From Lachnospiraceae bacterium (GTDB lineage: Bacteria > Bacillota > Clostridia > Lachnospirales > Lachnospiraceae), in assembly GCA_017938405.1 (NCBI GenBank), contig JAGBBP010000020.1, positions 43,648 to 107,647 of the forward strand: 64,000 bases of DNA. The letters are read 5' to 3'. Below are positions 17,415 through 26,987 of this stretch, in pieces. The translations under genes were made by a program, and so were the position numbers. The notes below the pieces were generated by a model that was not told the origin of the DNA, ran no database searches, and worked only from the letters and a program-made list of their open reading frames with translations. The number at the start of each line of letters is the position of its first letter. Position 1 is the first letter of the stretch.

Positions 17415-17491
17415 TTCATAGGGGCGGGATGCTTGCCTTTTCTTCCCGAGTGGTGTAAAATAAAGGAAGAAAGCAGGTACAGGAGGCGTCC

Positions 17492-18901
17492 ATGCAGAGA
17501 AATGCGGAAAGGAAAGTAGAGGCATTTATCAGGGAAAAGGACTTGATTCAGGCAGAGGACCGGATTTTAATCGGGTTATCCGGAGGTGCGGACTCTGCTT
17601 GTCTTGTTGTGCTTTTACAGGGAATTTGCGGTTCTTTTCCAGCAAGGCTTGGGGCGTTTCATGTAAATCACGGTATCCGGGGAGCGGAAGCCGACCGGGA
17701 TGAGCGGTTTTCCGGAGAACTGTGTGATCGGTTCGGGATTCCGTTTTATGCAGTGAAGAAAGATGTACCGGGGCTGGCAAAGGAATGGAAGATGGGCCTC
17801 GAGGAAGCGGGACGAAAGGTGCGCTATGAAGCGGCGGAGCGTATCGCAAACGAGAACGGATATACGAAGATTGCCCTTGCCCATCATCAGAAGGATGTGG
17901 CGGAGACCTTTTTATTTCATTTGTTCCGGGGCAGTTCCATCACCGGGCTTACGTCTATCCCCGCAAAACGGGATCGGATTATCCGGCCGCTTTTGTGCCT
18001 TGACAGACAGGAAATTGAGGAGTATCTTGCGGAACGGGGGATTTTGTTTTGCGAAGATTCCACCAACGGAGAAACGGATTATACCCGGAATAAAATCAGA
18101 CATCATATGCTTTCCTATGCGGAAAAGGAAATCAATGCAGGGGCGGTACGGCATGTGGCGGAGGCTGCGAAGGAACTGGCGGAAACGGATGCGTATTTGG
18201 AAGAGCAGGCACGGGGGTATTATGAGCTTGCCACCCGAGAACCGGATGCGCTTTATTTCCCGGTGGGGATGTTGGATAAGAAACATCCGGTAATACAAAA
18301 AAGGGTCCTTCACCGGTTTATCTGTGAAATGGCGGGAACGGAGAAGGATATTACAAGGGACCATGTGGAAGCGGTTTTGGGGCTTTTATATGCCCGGAGC
18401 GGGAAACAGGTTTCCCTGCCTTACGGATTGATTGCAGAGCGTAGTTTCAGCATTATCGGGATTGTGAAAGCGGAGAGAAAAGAAAGACAGAGACCGGCAG
18501 GGTGTGAGGTCCGGGTTCCGGGAATCTACCCGTTGGAGGTTCCGGGAAATTCTTTAAGCTTTCGCGCGTTTTCTTATAAAAAAAATAAAGAAATTCCGAA
18601 AAATGAGTATACGAAATGGTATGATTATGATAAAATAAGAGGAACACTTTGTTTGCGTACCTATTGCGAAGGCGACCGTTTGGGAATGCTTGAGGGAAGC
18701 AGGTCTGTGAAATCCCTTTGGACGGAATATAAAATACCGAGAGAACTTCGGGCGACAAAGCTTCTTTTGGCAGATGAAAAACAGGTGCTTTGGATACCGG
18801 GCGTGCGCAGTTGCGATAATTACCGGATAGACGATACAACAGAGACGGTGTTGGAAGTGCAAATGACAAACGGAGGAAGAGATGATGGAAGTGAACGTTA
18901 A
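17492..18901 (+). CDS. tilS: tRNA(Ile)-lysidine synthase
   Basis: 469 residues. The N-type ATP-pyrophosphatase loop IGLSGGADSACLV is at residues 29-41; FHVNHGIRGAEADRDE and ALAHHQKDVAETFLFHLFRGSS complete the active site. The C-terminal TilS-C domain is present. The enzyme converts C34 of the CAU anticodon to lysidine, so the tRNA reads AUA. ATG 17492 has ACAGGAGG. It is followed with a 20-base overlap by hpt, the classic tilS-hpt-ftsH order. Confidence 0.95.
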   Translation: MQRNAERKVEAFIREKDLIQAEDRILIGLSGGADSACLVVLLQGICGSFPARLGAFHVNHGIRGAEADRDERFSGELCDRFGIPFYAVKKDVPGLAKEWKMGLEEAGRKVRYEAAERIANENGYTKIALAHHQKDVAETFLFHLFRGSSITGLTSIPAKRDRIIRPLLCLDRQEIEEYLAERGILFCEDSTNGETDYTRNKIRHHMLSYAEKEINAGAVRHVAEAAKELAETDAYLEEQARGYYELATREPDALYFPVGMLDKKHPVIQKRVLHRFICEMAGTEKDITRDHVEAVLGLLYARSGKQVSLPYGLIAERSFSIIGIVKAERKERQRPAGCEVRVPGIYPLEVPGNSLSFRAFSYKKNKEIPKNEYTKWYDYDKIRGTLCLRTYCEGDRLGMLEGSRSVKSLWTEYKIPRELRATKLLLADEKQVLWIPGVRSCDNYRIDDTTETVLEVQMTNGGRDDGSER

Positions 18902-19412
18902 GGTTTTGATTTCCGAAGAAGAAGTAAAGCAGAAGATTTGCGAGATGGCAAAGCAAATCAGTGCGGATTATGCCGGAAAAGAACTTCATGTGGTATGTAT
19001 TTTAAAGGGCGGCGTATTTTTTATGTGTGAATTGGTAAAACATATTACTGTGCCGGTGACCCACGATTTTATGTCTGTTTCCAGTTATGGGGACGGTACC
19101 GTCAGCTCCGGCCGGATTAAAATGTTAAAGGATTTGGATGAGTCCATTGAAGGAAAAGATGTTTTGATTGTGGAGGATATTCTGGATACCGGACGGACGT
19201 TGCATCATTTGATGGAGTTGCTGCGTACGAGAAAACCGAAGAGCCTGCGTCTTTGTACGCTCCTTGATAAGCCGGACCGCCGTGTGGTGGAAGTTGCCTC
19301 CGATTATACCGGTTTTACCATTCCGGACTTGTTTGTGGTAGGATACGGTCTGGATTATGCACAGAATTACCGTAACCTCCCGTACATCGGCGTAGTGGAG
19401 ATGGAGGATTAA
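18882..19412 (+). CDS. hpt: Hypoxanthine phosphoribosyltransferase
   Basis: 176 residues. The PRPP-binding motif VLIVEDILDTGRTLHHL (around residues 90-106) is unmistakable; KGGVFFMCEL is the PPi loop. It salvages hypoxanthine and guanine to IMP and GMP. ATGs at 18882 and 18885 are both usable (5 and 8 bases from GGAGG). It starts inside tilS, so expression is coupled; ftsH follows 54 bases on. Confidence 0.94.
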   Translation: MMEVNVKVLISEEEVKQKICEMAKQISADYAGKELHVVCILKGGVFFMCELVKHITVPVTHDFMSVSSYGDGTVSSGRIKMLKDLDESIEGKDVLIVEDILDTGRTLHHLMELLRTRKPKSLRLCTLLDKPDRRVVEVASDYTGFTIPDLFVVGYGLDYAQNYRNLPYIGVVEMED

Positions 19413-19466
19413 GAAAACCGGACCGAACGTGTTCGTAGGAAGAAAGAGAGAAAGAGAGGATTTGTT

Positions 19467-21299
19467 TTGAAGATTTCCATGAAAGGATTCGGATTTTATC
19501 TGGTTACCATATTTATGATTCTGTTTTTGGTGACTTATATTTCCGATGCATTAAAGGCAAACGAAGAAAAATACGGCATGAAGGACTACTATGCGGATTT
19601 GGAGGCAGAACAGATTGCGGGAGTTTCCGTTTATCCGAACGAAGAGACGCCTACCGGTCAGGTGAAGGTGGTACTGAGAAACGGGAATGTAAAGTCGTTT
19701 CATGTGACGGATGTAACCGTGGTAGAAGATGCGGCACTGGAGAAGGGCCTGGAAGTTTACGTAAACGAAATCAAACGTCCGAACTGGTTCTTAACCGGAG
19801 TGCTTCCGTATATTTTAGGCTTTGCCGCCATCTTTTTGATGTTCTCGTTCTTTACGAACCAGTCTTCCGGCGGCGGAAATAAAATGATGAATTTCGGCAA
19901 GAGCCGTGCCCGGATGACCATGAACGGTACTACCACGTTTAAGGACGTGGCAGGCCTTATTGAAGAAAAGGAAGAACTGCGGGAAGTGGTGGATTTCCTT
20001 TCCAATCCGGCAAAGTTTACAAAAGTAGGGGCCCGTATTCCGAAGGGTATTTTGTTAGAGGGACCTCCGGGTACCGGTAAGACCCTCCTTGCAAAGGCAG
20101 TAGCAGGAGAAGCAAAGGTGCCGTTTTTCTCCATTTCCGGTTCCGACTTTGTAGAAATGTTTGTAGGCGTAGGTGCTTCCCGTGTGCGTGATTTGTTTGC
20201 GGATGCAAAGAAGAATGCACCGTGTATTGTATTTATCGATGAGATTGACGCGGTGGCAAGACGCCGCGGTACCGGTATGGGCGGTGGCCACGATGAGCGT
20301 GAGCAGACCTTGAACCAGATGTTAGTCGAAATGGATGGTTTCGGTCAGAACGAGGGAATCATCGTAATGGCGGCAACCAACCGTGTGGATATTTTGGACC
20401 CTGCGATTTTGCGTCCGGGTCGTTTTGACCGTAAGGTACTGGTGGGCAGACCGGATGTACGGGGCAGAGAAGAGATTTTAAAGGTACACGCAAAGGGAAA
20501 GCCGCTGGCTGAAGATGTGGACCTTGCCCAGCTGGCCCAGACCACGGCGGGCCTGACCGGTGCGGATTTGGAGAACTTGTTAAACGAAGCTGCCATCGGT
20601 GCCGCAAAGGACAACCGGCAGTTTATTGTAGAAGAAGATGTAAAGAAAGCTTTTATTAAGGTCGGTATCGGTACGGAGAAGAAGAGCCGTATTATTTCCG
20701 ACAAGGAAAAGAGAATTACCGCCTACCACGAGGCCGGTCATGCGATTTTATTCCACGTATTGCCGGATGTGGGCCCGGTATATGCCGTATCTGTCATTCC
20801 GACGGGTAACGGTGCGGCCGGCTATACCATGCCGCTTCCGGAGCGTGACGAGATGTTCTTAACGAAGGGAAAGATGCGTCAGGATATTATTGTAGGCTTA
20901 GGCGGACGTGTGGCGGAAGAGATGATTTTAGACGACGTTACCACCGGTGCTTCCCAGGATATTAAGCATGCCACAGCGACGGCAAGAAGAATGGTAACCC
21001 GGTACGGTTTTTCCGAGGCAATCGGTATGGTCAACTACGAGAGTGACGATGATGAGGTATTTATCGGCCGCGATCTTGCCCATACCCGTTCCTACAGCGA
21101 AGGTGTTGCCAATGCAATCGATGAGGAAGTGCGTCGTATTATTGATGAATGCTATGCGGAAGCAAAACGTATTTTACAGGAGAATATAAACGTACTGCAT
21201 GCATGTGCGGATCTTCTGATTGAGAAAGAACGGATCAACAGAGAGGAATTCGAGGCGTTATTTATTTCGGGAAGCGCTGATATGGTCAGTGACACCTGA
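19467..21299 (+). CDS. ftsH: ATP-dependent zinc metalloprotease FtsH
   Basis: 610 residues. Two transmembrane helices flank a small extracellular domain (helix 1 about 5-25, helix 2 about 112-130). The AAA+ domain has Walker A GPPGTGKT, Walker [11 protein letters not shown] and the second region of homology [19 protein letters not shown]. The zinc site HEAGH is near residue 420. FtsH degrades membrane and regulatory proteins. Start is TTG 19467, preceded by AGAGAGGA; an ATG four codons later is an alternative. Confidence 0.96.
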   Translation: MKISMKGFGFYLVTIFMILFLVTYISDALKANEEKYGMKDYYADLEAEQIAGVSVYPNEETPTGQVKVVLRNGNVKSFHVTDVTVVEDAALEKGLEVYVNEIKRPNWFLTGVLPYILGFAAIFLMFSFFTNQSSGGGNKMMNFGKSRARMTMNGTTTFKDVAGLIEEKEELREVVDFLSNPAKFTKVGARIPKGILLEGPPGTGKTLLAKAVAGEAKVPFFSISGSDFVEMFVGVGASRVRDLFADAKKNAPCIVFIDEIDAVARRRGTGMGGGHDEREQTLNQMLVEMDGFGQNEGIIVMAATNRVDILDPAILRPGRFDRKVLVGRPDVRGREEILKVHAKGKPLAEDVDLAQLAQTTAGLTGADLENLLNEAAIGAAKDNRQFIVEEDVKKAFIKVGIGTEKKSRIISDKEKRITAYHEAGHAILFHVLPDVGPVYAVSVIPTGNGAAGYTMPLPERDEMFLTKGKMRQDIIVGLGGRVAEEMILDDVTTGASQDIKHATATARRMVTRYGFSEAIGMVNYESDDDEVFIGRDLAHTRSYSEGVANAIDEEVRRIIDECYAEAKRILQENINVLHACADLLIEKERINREEFEALFISGSADMVSDT

Positions 21300-21440
21300 A
21301 GTCAAAAATGATAGATGTTTGGTGGGGTTTTTTGGACAATTTTGTACCGGTTATGGGATGATATATGGATGCATATGTCAAAAGCTACAAAAAATTTTGA
21401 AAAAAGGGAGAATGTTTGTGCACACTTCTGTAGAAAGTGA

Positions 21441-21549
21441 TGCTATAATAACACTCGTAAACCCCAATACATTATATAGTTTTTGCTACACCCCATAAGT
21501 AACAAAATACCTTCTCCGAAAAGCCCGATGACGTTGTCATCGGGCTTTT
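21441..21549 (+). promoter_or_regulatory. Extended -10 promoter and terminated leader before the amylase
   Basis: TGCTATAAT at 21441-21449 is an extended -10 box with no good -35. About 75 bases further lies a strong terminator, AAAAGCCCGATGAC / GTCATCGGGCTTTT (21519-21549). The short transcript between could be a small RNA, or the terminator could be an attenuator for the amylase gene that begins 65 bases downstream. It could also simply terminate ftsH. Confidence 0.45.
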
Positions 21550-21613
21550 CACATTCGAGTGGGTGCAGAGCACCGCCTACGAGATAAAGATAAACAGAAA
21601 GAAAGAGGTCATT

Positions 21614-23698
21614 ATGGATCGAGCAGTAAGAGCACTTTTTTCGGACGGGACAAGTGAATATCGATTTCCGACGGAGCCGGCAGCGGGCGAAACGGTGCGT
21701 CTTCGTTTTCGTGCGTTAAAGGACAGTGTGAATGAGGTCGTGCTTTGCATCGGCGGGGAACGGAACGTTATGACGCCGGAGACGGAAGTTGGCGACTTTT
21801 TGTATTACAGTGCTACGTATCGTTTGGGAGAAACACCGGTTTCTTACTATTATGAAGTACAGATTTCGGACCGGCGTTGTTTTTATGACAGGCGAGGTGT
21901 GGCATATGAGCCACGGGAAGAATATGCCTTTCGGATGACACCGGGCTTTGCGGTACCGGAGTGGGCAAAGGGCGCGGTGATGTACCAGATTTTTACGGAT
22001 CGTTTTTGTAACGGGGACGGCAGCAACGATGTAAAAACCAACGAATATTTTTATATCAATCAGCCGGTACAGGGGGTACAGGATTGGGACCGGCCGCCTC
22101 AGAGCATGGATGTGGGCTGCTTTTACGGCGGAGACCTGGAAGGCGTTTGGAAGAAACTGGATTATTTGCAGGAACTGGGGGTAGAGGTCATTTACTTTAA
22201 CCCGCTGTTTGTATCGCCGTCCAACCACAAATACGACAGCCAGGACTACGATTATATTGATCCCCACTACGGTGTGATTTTGCAGGAGGAAGGGGAATGT
22301 CTGCAGGAGGGAGATACGGATAATTCCCATGCCACCCTTTACGGTTCCCGTGTCAGCAGAAGAGAGAACCTGGATGCCGGCAATGCCTTTTTTGCGGCGC
22401 TGGTGAGGGAAATTCATAAACGGGGCATGCGGGTGATTTTGGACGGTGTGTTTAATCATTGCGGTTCTTTCCATAAATGGCTGGACAGAGAGCGGATTTA
22501 CGAGAACGCACCGGGCTATGCTAAGGGAGCGTATGTGGCGGAAAACAGTCCGTATCGTAATTTTTTTGATTTCAGACAAGAGGATTGGCCGTACAATCCG
22601 CACTATGCGGGCTGGTGGGACCATGCAACCCTTCCGAAGTTAAATTATGAAGGCTCGGAAGAGCTTTGTGATTACATTATGAAAATAGCGAAAAAATGGG
22701 TGTCGGCGCCTTATCGTGTGGACGGTTGGCGTCTGGACGTGGCAGCGGATTTGGGACACTCGGAAGAATTTAACCATAAATTTTGGCAGCGGTTCCGGCA
22801 GGCGGTAAAGGAAGAAAATCCGGAAGCTCTGATTTTGGCAGAGCATTACGGAAGCGCGAAGGCATGGCTTGCGGGAAACGAATGGGATTCCGTTATGAAC
22901 TACGATGCCTTTATGGAGCCCCTTACCTGGTTCTTTACCGGTATGGAAAAGCACAGCGACGCTTACCGGGGGGATATGGTAGGAAATGCGGGGGCCTTTG
23001 CGGACGCCATGACCCATCATATGGCGCAGTTCCAGACAAGTTCCTTGCAGGCGGCCATGAACGAGCTTTCCAATCACGACCATTCCCGGTTCTTAACCAG
23101 AACCAACGGCAAGGTAGGTCGCTTGGCGAATCTGGGTACGGCAGCGGCATCGGAAGGTGTGAGAAAGTCCATATTTATGGCAGCGGTGACCATGCAGATG
23201 ACCTGGGTGGGTGCGCCTACGGTATATTACGGGGATGAAGCCGGGGTCTGCGGCTTTACGGACCCGGACAACCGGAGAACCTATCCGTGGGGACGAGAAG
23301 ACAAAGAATTAATCGGTTTGCATAAGGAACTGATTCGGATTCACCGGTCCTATCCGGCTTTAAAAACCGGTTCTTTGAAGATGATTTATCTGGCTCAGGA
23401 TGTGATTGCCTTCGGACGTTTTGATGCCCGGGATGTCATTCTTGTGGCGGTAAATCGCGGAGAGGGAGAAAAACAGGTAGAGCTTCCGGTTTGGGAATTG
23501 GGCCTTACGACAGGAACGCCGGTAGTGGCTTTGTTTGAAACGGGACGGAGCGGATATTCTGCGGAGGCAAAGATTTGCCCGACGGAAAACGGGATGCTTT
23601 CCGTTATGTTGCCGCCGGAGAGCTCCTTTATCTGGAAAAATTTATTACCCATCGGGAATGTGCGGAACAAAGAGAATTTAGAATATAATTTCAATTAA
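21614..23698 (+). CDS. GH13 alpha-glucan hydrolase (neopullulanase/maltogenic amylase-like)
   Basis: 694 residues without a signal peptide. An N-terminal beta-sandwich domain (about 1-125) precedes the catalytic barrel. The catalytic triad is in GWRLDVAAD (nucleophile Asp), LAEHYG (acid/base Glu) and LSNHDHSR (stabilising Asp). VILDGVFNHCG is conserved region I. The N-domain plus an insert between barrel strands resemble the cyclomaltodextrinase/neopullulanase subfamily, which acts on maltodextrins in the cytoplasm. ATG 21614 is preceded by AAAGAGG; the earlier in-frame start at 21563 has no RBS. Confidence 0.9.
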   Translation: MDRAVRALFSDGTSEYRFPTEPAAGETVRLRFRALKDSVNEVVLCIGGERNVMTPETEVGDFLYYSATYRLGETPVSYYYEVQISDRRCFYDRRGVAYEPREEYAFRMTPGFAVPEWAKGAVMYQIFTDRFCNGDGSNDVKTNEYFYINQPVQGVQDWDRPPQSMDVGCFYGGDLEGVWKKLDYLQELGVEVIYFNPLFVSPSNHKYDSQDYDYIDPHYGVILQEEGECLQEGDTDNSHATLYGSRVSRRENLDAGNAFFAALVREIHKRGMRVILDGVFNHCGSFHKWLDRERIYENAPGYAKGAYVAENSPYRNFFDFRQEDWPYNPHYAGWWDHATLPKLNYEGSEELCDYIMKIAKKWVSAPYRVDGWRLDVAADLGHSEEFNHKFWQRFRQAVKEENPEALILAEHYGSAKAWLAGNEWDSVMNYDAFMEPLTWFFTGMEKHSDAYRGDMVGNAGAFADAMTHHMAQFQTSSLQAAMNELSNHDHSRFLTRTNGKVGRLANLGTAAASEGVRKSIFMAAVTMQMTWVGAPTVYYGDEAGVCGFTDPDNRRTYPWGREDKELIGLHKELIRIHRSYPALKTGSLKMIYLAQDVIAFGRFDARDVILVAVNRGEGEKQVELPVWELGLTTGTPVVALFETGRSGYSAEAKICPTENGMLSVMLPPESSFIWKNLLPIGNVRNKENLEYNFN

Positions 23699-23702
23699 AA
23701 AA

Positions 23703-23730
23703 GAGCCGCTCCGAAGGGGGAGCGGCTGCT
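23703..23730. terminator. Terminator between amylase and the small membrane gene
   Basis: AGCCGCTCC (23704-23712) pairs with GGAGCGGCT (23719-23727), followed by GCTTT. It lies between convergent genes. Confidence 0.7.
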
Positions 23731-23740
23731 TTGTGTCGTT

Positions 23741-23959
23741 TTATAAGTTGTTTTTCACAAATCCGACGATGGAGAGAATGATGCATACGGTACAAAGCAC
23801 ATCAATTACCCAGCAGATGATGCGGATTAACCATCCGACAATCGGAATCCAACCAACGAGGGTGGAAACAACACCTAATACAACACCAACTAAAAGACAT
23901 ACCAAGACACGAATTAATAACTCCTTGAGGGTCTTGGTTCCTAACCAACTCTTAAACAT
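23741..23959 (-). CDS. Small two-helix membrane protein
   Basis: 72 residues, unrecognised family. After a basic start (MFKSWLGTKTLKELLIRV) there is one long hydrophobic helix, a WIPIVGW turn and a second hydrophobic stretch ending in KNNL. AAAGGAGG precedes the ATG at an ideal distance, which supports a real gene despite its size. It points toward the amylase and away from nth. The function is unknown. Confidence 0.65.
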   Translation of the reverse strand: MFKSWLGTKTLKELLIRVLVCLLVGVVLGVVSTLVGWIPIVGWLIRIICWVIDVLCTVCIILSIVGFVKNNL

Positions 23960-24087
23960 AAGGGGAACCTCCTTTTATTAAGTATAGGATAAGTATAGCA
24001 CGATTTGTCGAAAAAAGGAAGAGAAAGATTAAGAAAGTCTTAAGAAATAATAAAAGCGCAGAGTAAGGTATGCGGAAAGGAGCATGT

Positions 24088-24753
24088 ATGGGACAAAAAG
24101 CGTCAGACAAAAAAACAGACCGGTTGCGGGAACATGCAAGGCAGGTATCAGAGCTTCTGGTACGGGAATATACCACCGAATACCGTTGCTATTTAAATCA
24201 TGAGAATGCATGGCAGCTTTTGTTTGCCACCATATTAAGCGCCCAATGTACCGATGCCAGAGTCAACATCGTAACGGCGGATTTGTTTGTAAAGTATCCG
24301 AGTATTGAGGCTTTTGCGACGGCGGAGCTCGAAGAACTGGAAGAGGATATAAAGCCCACCGGATTTTATCACAATAAGGCGAAAAATATCATCGCCTGTG
24401 CAAAAATGCTGTTGGAGGTCCATGGCGGACAGGTACCGGACACCATAGAAGAACTGACACGGTTGCCGGGGGTGGGACGGAAAACCGCCAATGTAATCCG
24501 GGGAAATATCTATCACCAGCCCAGCATTGTAGTGGATACCCATGTAAAACGGATTTCAAAGAAATTAGGTTTTACAAAGCAGGAAGACCCGGAAAAAATC
24601 GAGTTTGAGCTGATGGAACTTTTGCCGGAGGATTACTGGATTTTATATAACATTCACATCATACAGTTGGGGCGGACCATTTGTACAGCACGGTCGCCGA
24701 AATGCGGAGAATGCTTCTTAAAAGAGGTATGTCCGTCTTGTGAGAAAAAATAG
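24088..24753 (+). CDS. nth: Endonuclease III
   Basis: 221 residues. The helix-hairpin-helix LPGVGRKTANVI carries the catalytic lysine, and VVDTHVKR carries the catalytic aspartate. The [4Fe-4S] cluster loop C-X6-C-X2-C-X5-C is intact at the C-terminus. It removes oxidised pyrimidines and nicks abasic sites in base-excision repair. ATG 24088 follows AAAGGAG (24074-24080) by 7 bases, ruling out the ATG at 24070. It is followed by the exonuclease gene in the same direction. Confidence 0.95.
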   Translation: MGQKASDKKTDRLREHARQVSELLVREYTTEYRCYLNHENAWQLLFATILSAQCTDARVNIVTADLFVKYPSIEAFATAELEELEEDIKPTGFYHNKAKNIIACAKMLLEVHGGQVPDTIEELTRLPGVGRKTANVIRGNIYHQPSIVVDTHVKRISKKLGFTKQEDPEKIEFELMELLPEDYWILYNIHIIQLGRTICTARSPKCGECFLKEVCPSCEKK

Positions 24754-24820
24754 GCGGATTTGCCGTGTAGATGACAGGGAAGATGAGGCGGAGACAAAGG
24801 AGTTACGAAAGGGAACGGAT

Positions 24821-25531
24821 ATGCGATTCACAGCCATTGATATCGAAACCACGGGCCTCGGCCCGGAAAAAGCAAAAATTATAGAAATCGGTGCGGTAAA
24901 ATACGAAGACGGACAACAAAAGGAAGTATTTTCTACCCTGGTAAATCCTCAGACGGCAGGGATTCCGGAGCGGATTACGGAACTGACCGGGATTACGGAT
25001 GCGATGGTAAAGGAGGCACCGGGGGAGGCGGAGGCCATCCGGTCGTTGTTGCGATTTTTGGAAGGGGAAACCATACTTTTGGGACATAACATTCCCTTTG
25101 ATTTCAGCTTCTTAAAGGTGGCAGCGGGACGGTTGGGAGAAGATTTTTCCTATCAGGGACTGGATACCCTTGTTATGGCGCGACTGTGTCATCCGGAGAT
25201 TCCCAGTAAGACTTTAACGGCAATGTGTGCACAGTACGGAATTACAAACGAGAGAGCCCACCGGGCCTTTGAAGATGCCTGTGCGGCGGCACAATTGTAT
25301 TTTCGGATGGAAGAACGTTTCGGCGGGGAACATGGGGAATGGTTTGCTCCGAGAGCTCTTTGTTACAAGCCGAAAAAAACAGAACCGGTGACCAAACGCC
25401 AGATCAGCTACTTGCAGGGAATCATTGCAATACACGGACTGGATTTGACACCGGATTATACGACGCTTACCAAAAGCGAAGCGTCGCGACTGATTGATAC
25501 CTTATTGGCGAAATACGGAAGAAGCAAATAA
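24821..25531 (+). CDS. DnaQ-like 3'-5' exonuclease
   Basis: 236 residues of the DEDDh exonuclease family. Exo I is AIDIETTGLG (D and E), Exo II is HNIPFDFSFL, Exo III is HRAFEDACAA. After the exonuclease fold (about 165 residues) comes a short C-terminal segment, TKRQISYLQGIIAIHGLDLT, that looks like a small helical domain. Homologues are annotated as Pol III epsilon-like. The longer frame from 24740 is inside nth and lacks an RBS; the ATG at 24821 has a weak AAGGGAA. It is probably co-transcribed with nth. Confidence 0.87.
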   Translation: MRFTAIDIETTGLGPEKAKIIEIGAVKYEDGQQKEVFSTLVNPQTAGIPERITELTGITDAMVKEAPGEAEAIRSLLRFLEGETILLGHNIPFDFSFLKVAAGRLGEDFSYQGLDTLVMARLCHPEIPSKTLTAMCAQYGITNERAHRAFEDACAAAQLYFRMEERFGGEHGEWFAPRALCYKPKKTEPVTKRQISYLQGIIAIHGLDLTPDYTTLTKSEASRLIDTLLAKYGRSK

Positions 25532-26299
25532 TTATACGTCTACGGAGGAAATCTGCTCCAAATCCCGTAAGATGGACGGCTTCATCAGAGTGGTCAGGGC
25601 TTCTGCGGACTCTTTCAGCTCTTCGATTTTGTGATAGTCACCCTGCTCTTTATAAAGCCGTGCCAGTAACGCATAGGTGGCAGCGATGTCGGAACCGATG
25701 CTTACCCCATAGGAAAGAACGGTGACGGCATCTTTTTGTTTTCCTGCGGAAGCAAGGAGGGTCCCCCATTTTTGCAGAGCCCGGATCAGGGTGGTGAAGT
25801 TCTGGTCGTAGGCGGTCAGGGGGTCTAAGTTGGCGGTTCCGTAGGCAAGACGAAGCTCCGTGTTGGAGATGCCGGTCAGATTTAAAATCCGGCTGTCGGC
25901 AAGGGCACAAATCTCCTGTTCCACGCTTGCCAATTCCTCTACATAAGGTGCCGCATATTCGGGAGCGCGGGAGTAGGAGCCGTTTGCGGAAAGCGTATCT
26001 CCGGAAAGTACGGCAAAAGTACCGGAGGCATCGGAAAACTCTGTCGGAACGGAATCGGAAATTACCGAACCGGAGTGTTTTGCCGGAGCACCGGTTCCCG
26101 GTTTGCAGTAGCAAAACGGAAGGTTATCGTAAGGAATCGTGATATAGTCCAAAGAAGAAATATCCTTTTTCGGAACAAATTGCGAGTCCCGTTCTTTTTG
26201 CCAAAATTCCTGTGAAATTTTTTTGGCTTTTTCCCCCCGGGACTTGCTAAAATACAGAAAAACAATTATAATAAGCGTTAAGCCGATCAAAATAGGCAT
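25532..26299 (-). CDS. Hypothetical membrane-anchored protein with TPR-like C-terminus
   Basis: 255 residues, no family recognised. One N-terminal helix (MPILIGLTLIIIVFLYFSKS) anchors it; a polar region with a CYCKPGTG patch follows. The C-terminal 130 residues are helical, with a tetratricopeptide-like run (GKQKDAVTVLSYGVSIGSD... YALLARLYKEQGDYHKI). ATG at 26297-26299 is preceded by AAAGG; the upstream in-frame start is rejected. It is convergent with the exonuclease and shares no spacer with it. Confidence 0.7.
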   Translation of the reverse strand: MPILIGLTLIIIVFLYFSKSRGEKAKKISQEFWQKERDSQFVPKKDISSLDYITIPYDNLPFCYCKPGTGAPAKHSGSVISDSVPTEFSDASGTFAVLSGDTLSANGSYSRAPEYAAPYVEELASVEQEICALADSRILNLTGISNTELRLAYGTANLDPLTAYDQNFTTLIRALQKWGTLLASAGKQKDAVTVLSYGVSIGSDIAATYALLARLYKEQGDYHKIEELKESAEALTTLMKPSILRDLEQISSVDV

Positions 26300-26337
26300 A
26301 GTGTCACAACCTTTCATGGAAAAGAGGTGGATTTCAA

Positions 26338-26436
26338 ATGTACAACAAAAAGACAAGAAAAATCATTGCGTCAATCGTTGCCGGTCTTTTGGTACTTGCA
26401 ATGATTGTTCCACTGTTTGCGGGAGCGCTCAGATAA
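26338..26436 (+). CDS. 32-residue hydrophobic peptide
   Basis: A very short ORF with RBS GAGGTGG ahead of ATG 26338. Layout: MYNKKTRKIIAS, a single hydrophobic helix of about 18 residues, then GALR and stop. A perfect terminator (26464-26497) follows 28 bases later. The RBS, the start/stop and the terminator together indicate a real transcript. I believe similar MYNKK-type peptides recur in this bacterial family, but cannot verify it. It starts 38 bases from the divergent start of the TPR-like gene. The role is unknown. Confidence 0.55.
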   Translation: MYNKKTRKIIASIVAGLLVLAMIVPLFAGALR

Positions 26437-26463
26437 ATCTGCGTTATATTAACTATATCCGAG

Positions 26464-26497
26464 AAACCCGACGGTGTCAACCGTCGGGTTTTGTTTT
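26464..26497 (+). terminator. Terminator after the 32-residue peptide
   Basis: AACCCGACGG (26465-26474) pairs with CCGTCGGGTT (26481-26490), then TTGTTTTT. Its 3' half is also the outermost left arm of foldback element B. Confidence 0.8.
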
Positions 26498-26907
26498 TAT
26501 GGGTCAGAGTCAAAAAGGTTCAATTTCCTTGCCCGATTATCACATTTTATCATGGACTCCGGATGTAAGACTTTCTAATTGTTCCGGGGATGTTTAAATA
26601 AAAGTGACGCAACCGCCCTGATGCGGCATCCATGCCTTATGGCGGGATTTGTTTGCAACAAATCTGGCTCCGCAGGATGCACACGATGCGCAGAGGAAGA
26701 CTGCTTCGCAGTCGCGCATCGGCGCCAAAAGCGGAGCCGGTCCGCTTTTGAATTTAGACTTCCTTGTCTGAGCGTTGCTGATGGGAAACGGAACAATAAG
26801 AATGTCTAACATCCTACGGTGAATTCAAAAATGTGATAATCGGGCAAGGAAATCTCAGAATGCCTTTTTTGACTCTTCGTTTTTGAACACATAACCTGAC
26901 GGTTGTA
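26476..26907. repeat. Foldback element B (432 bases), copy 1 of 2
   Basis: A long nested palindrome. A perfect 25-base inverted repeat lies at 26524-26548 and 26828-26852. An inner one lies at 26561-26585 and 26790-26814 (22 of 25 pair). A further outer match (TCAACCGTC near 26478 with GACGGTTGTA near 26898) closes it. The core 26604-26646 (starting GTGACGCAACCGCC and ending TATGGCGGG) is almost identical to 59134-59177. The loop carries more hairpins, e.g. GGCTCCGC with GCGGAGCC. No coding frame is convincing. Its left end overlaps the terminator of the 32-residue peptide gene. Confidence 0.8.
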
Positions 26908-26987
26908 CCATATATTTATATGGAGAACTAAGATTTCAAAGTGTCTCATAAAGAAAATAAAATAGTTATTTTCGGAAGGTGGACAGG

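Noticed and set aside
21220..21498. ORF overlapping the end of ftsH
   Set aside because: It is mostly inside ftsH in another frame and its tail is the amylase leader.
26594..26812. ORFs of about 70 codons on both strands within foldback element B
   Set aside because: They follow from the palindrome, lack RBS and are not kept in element D.
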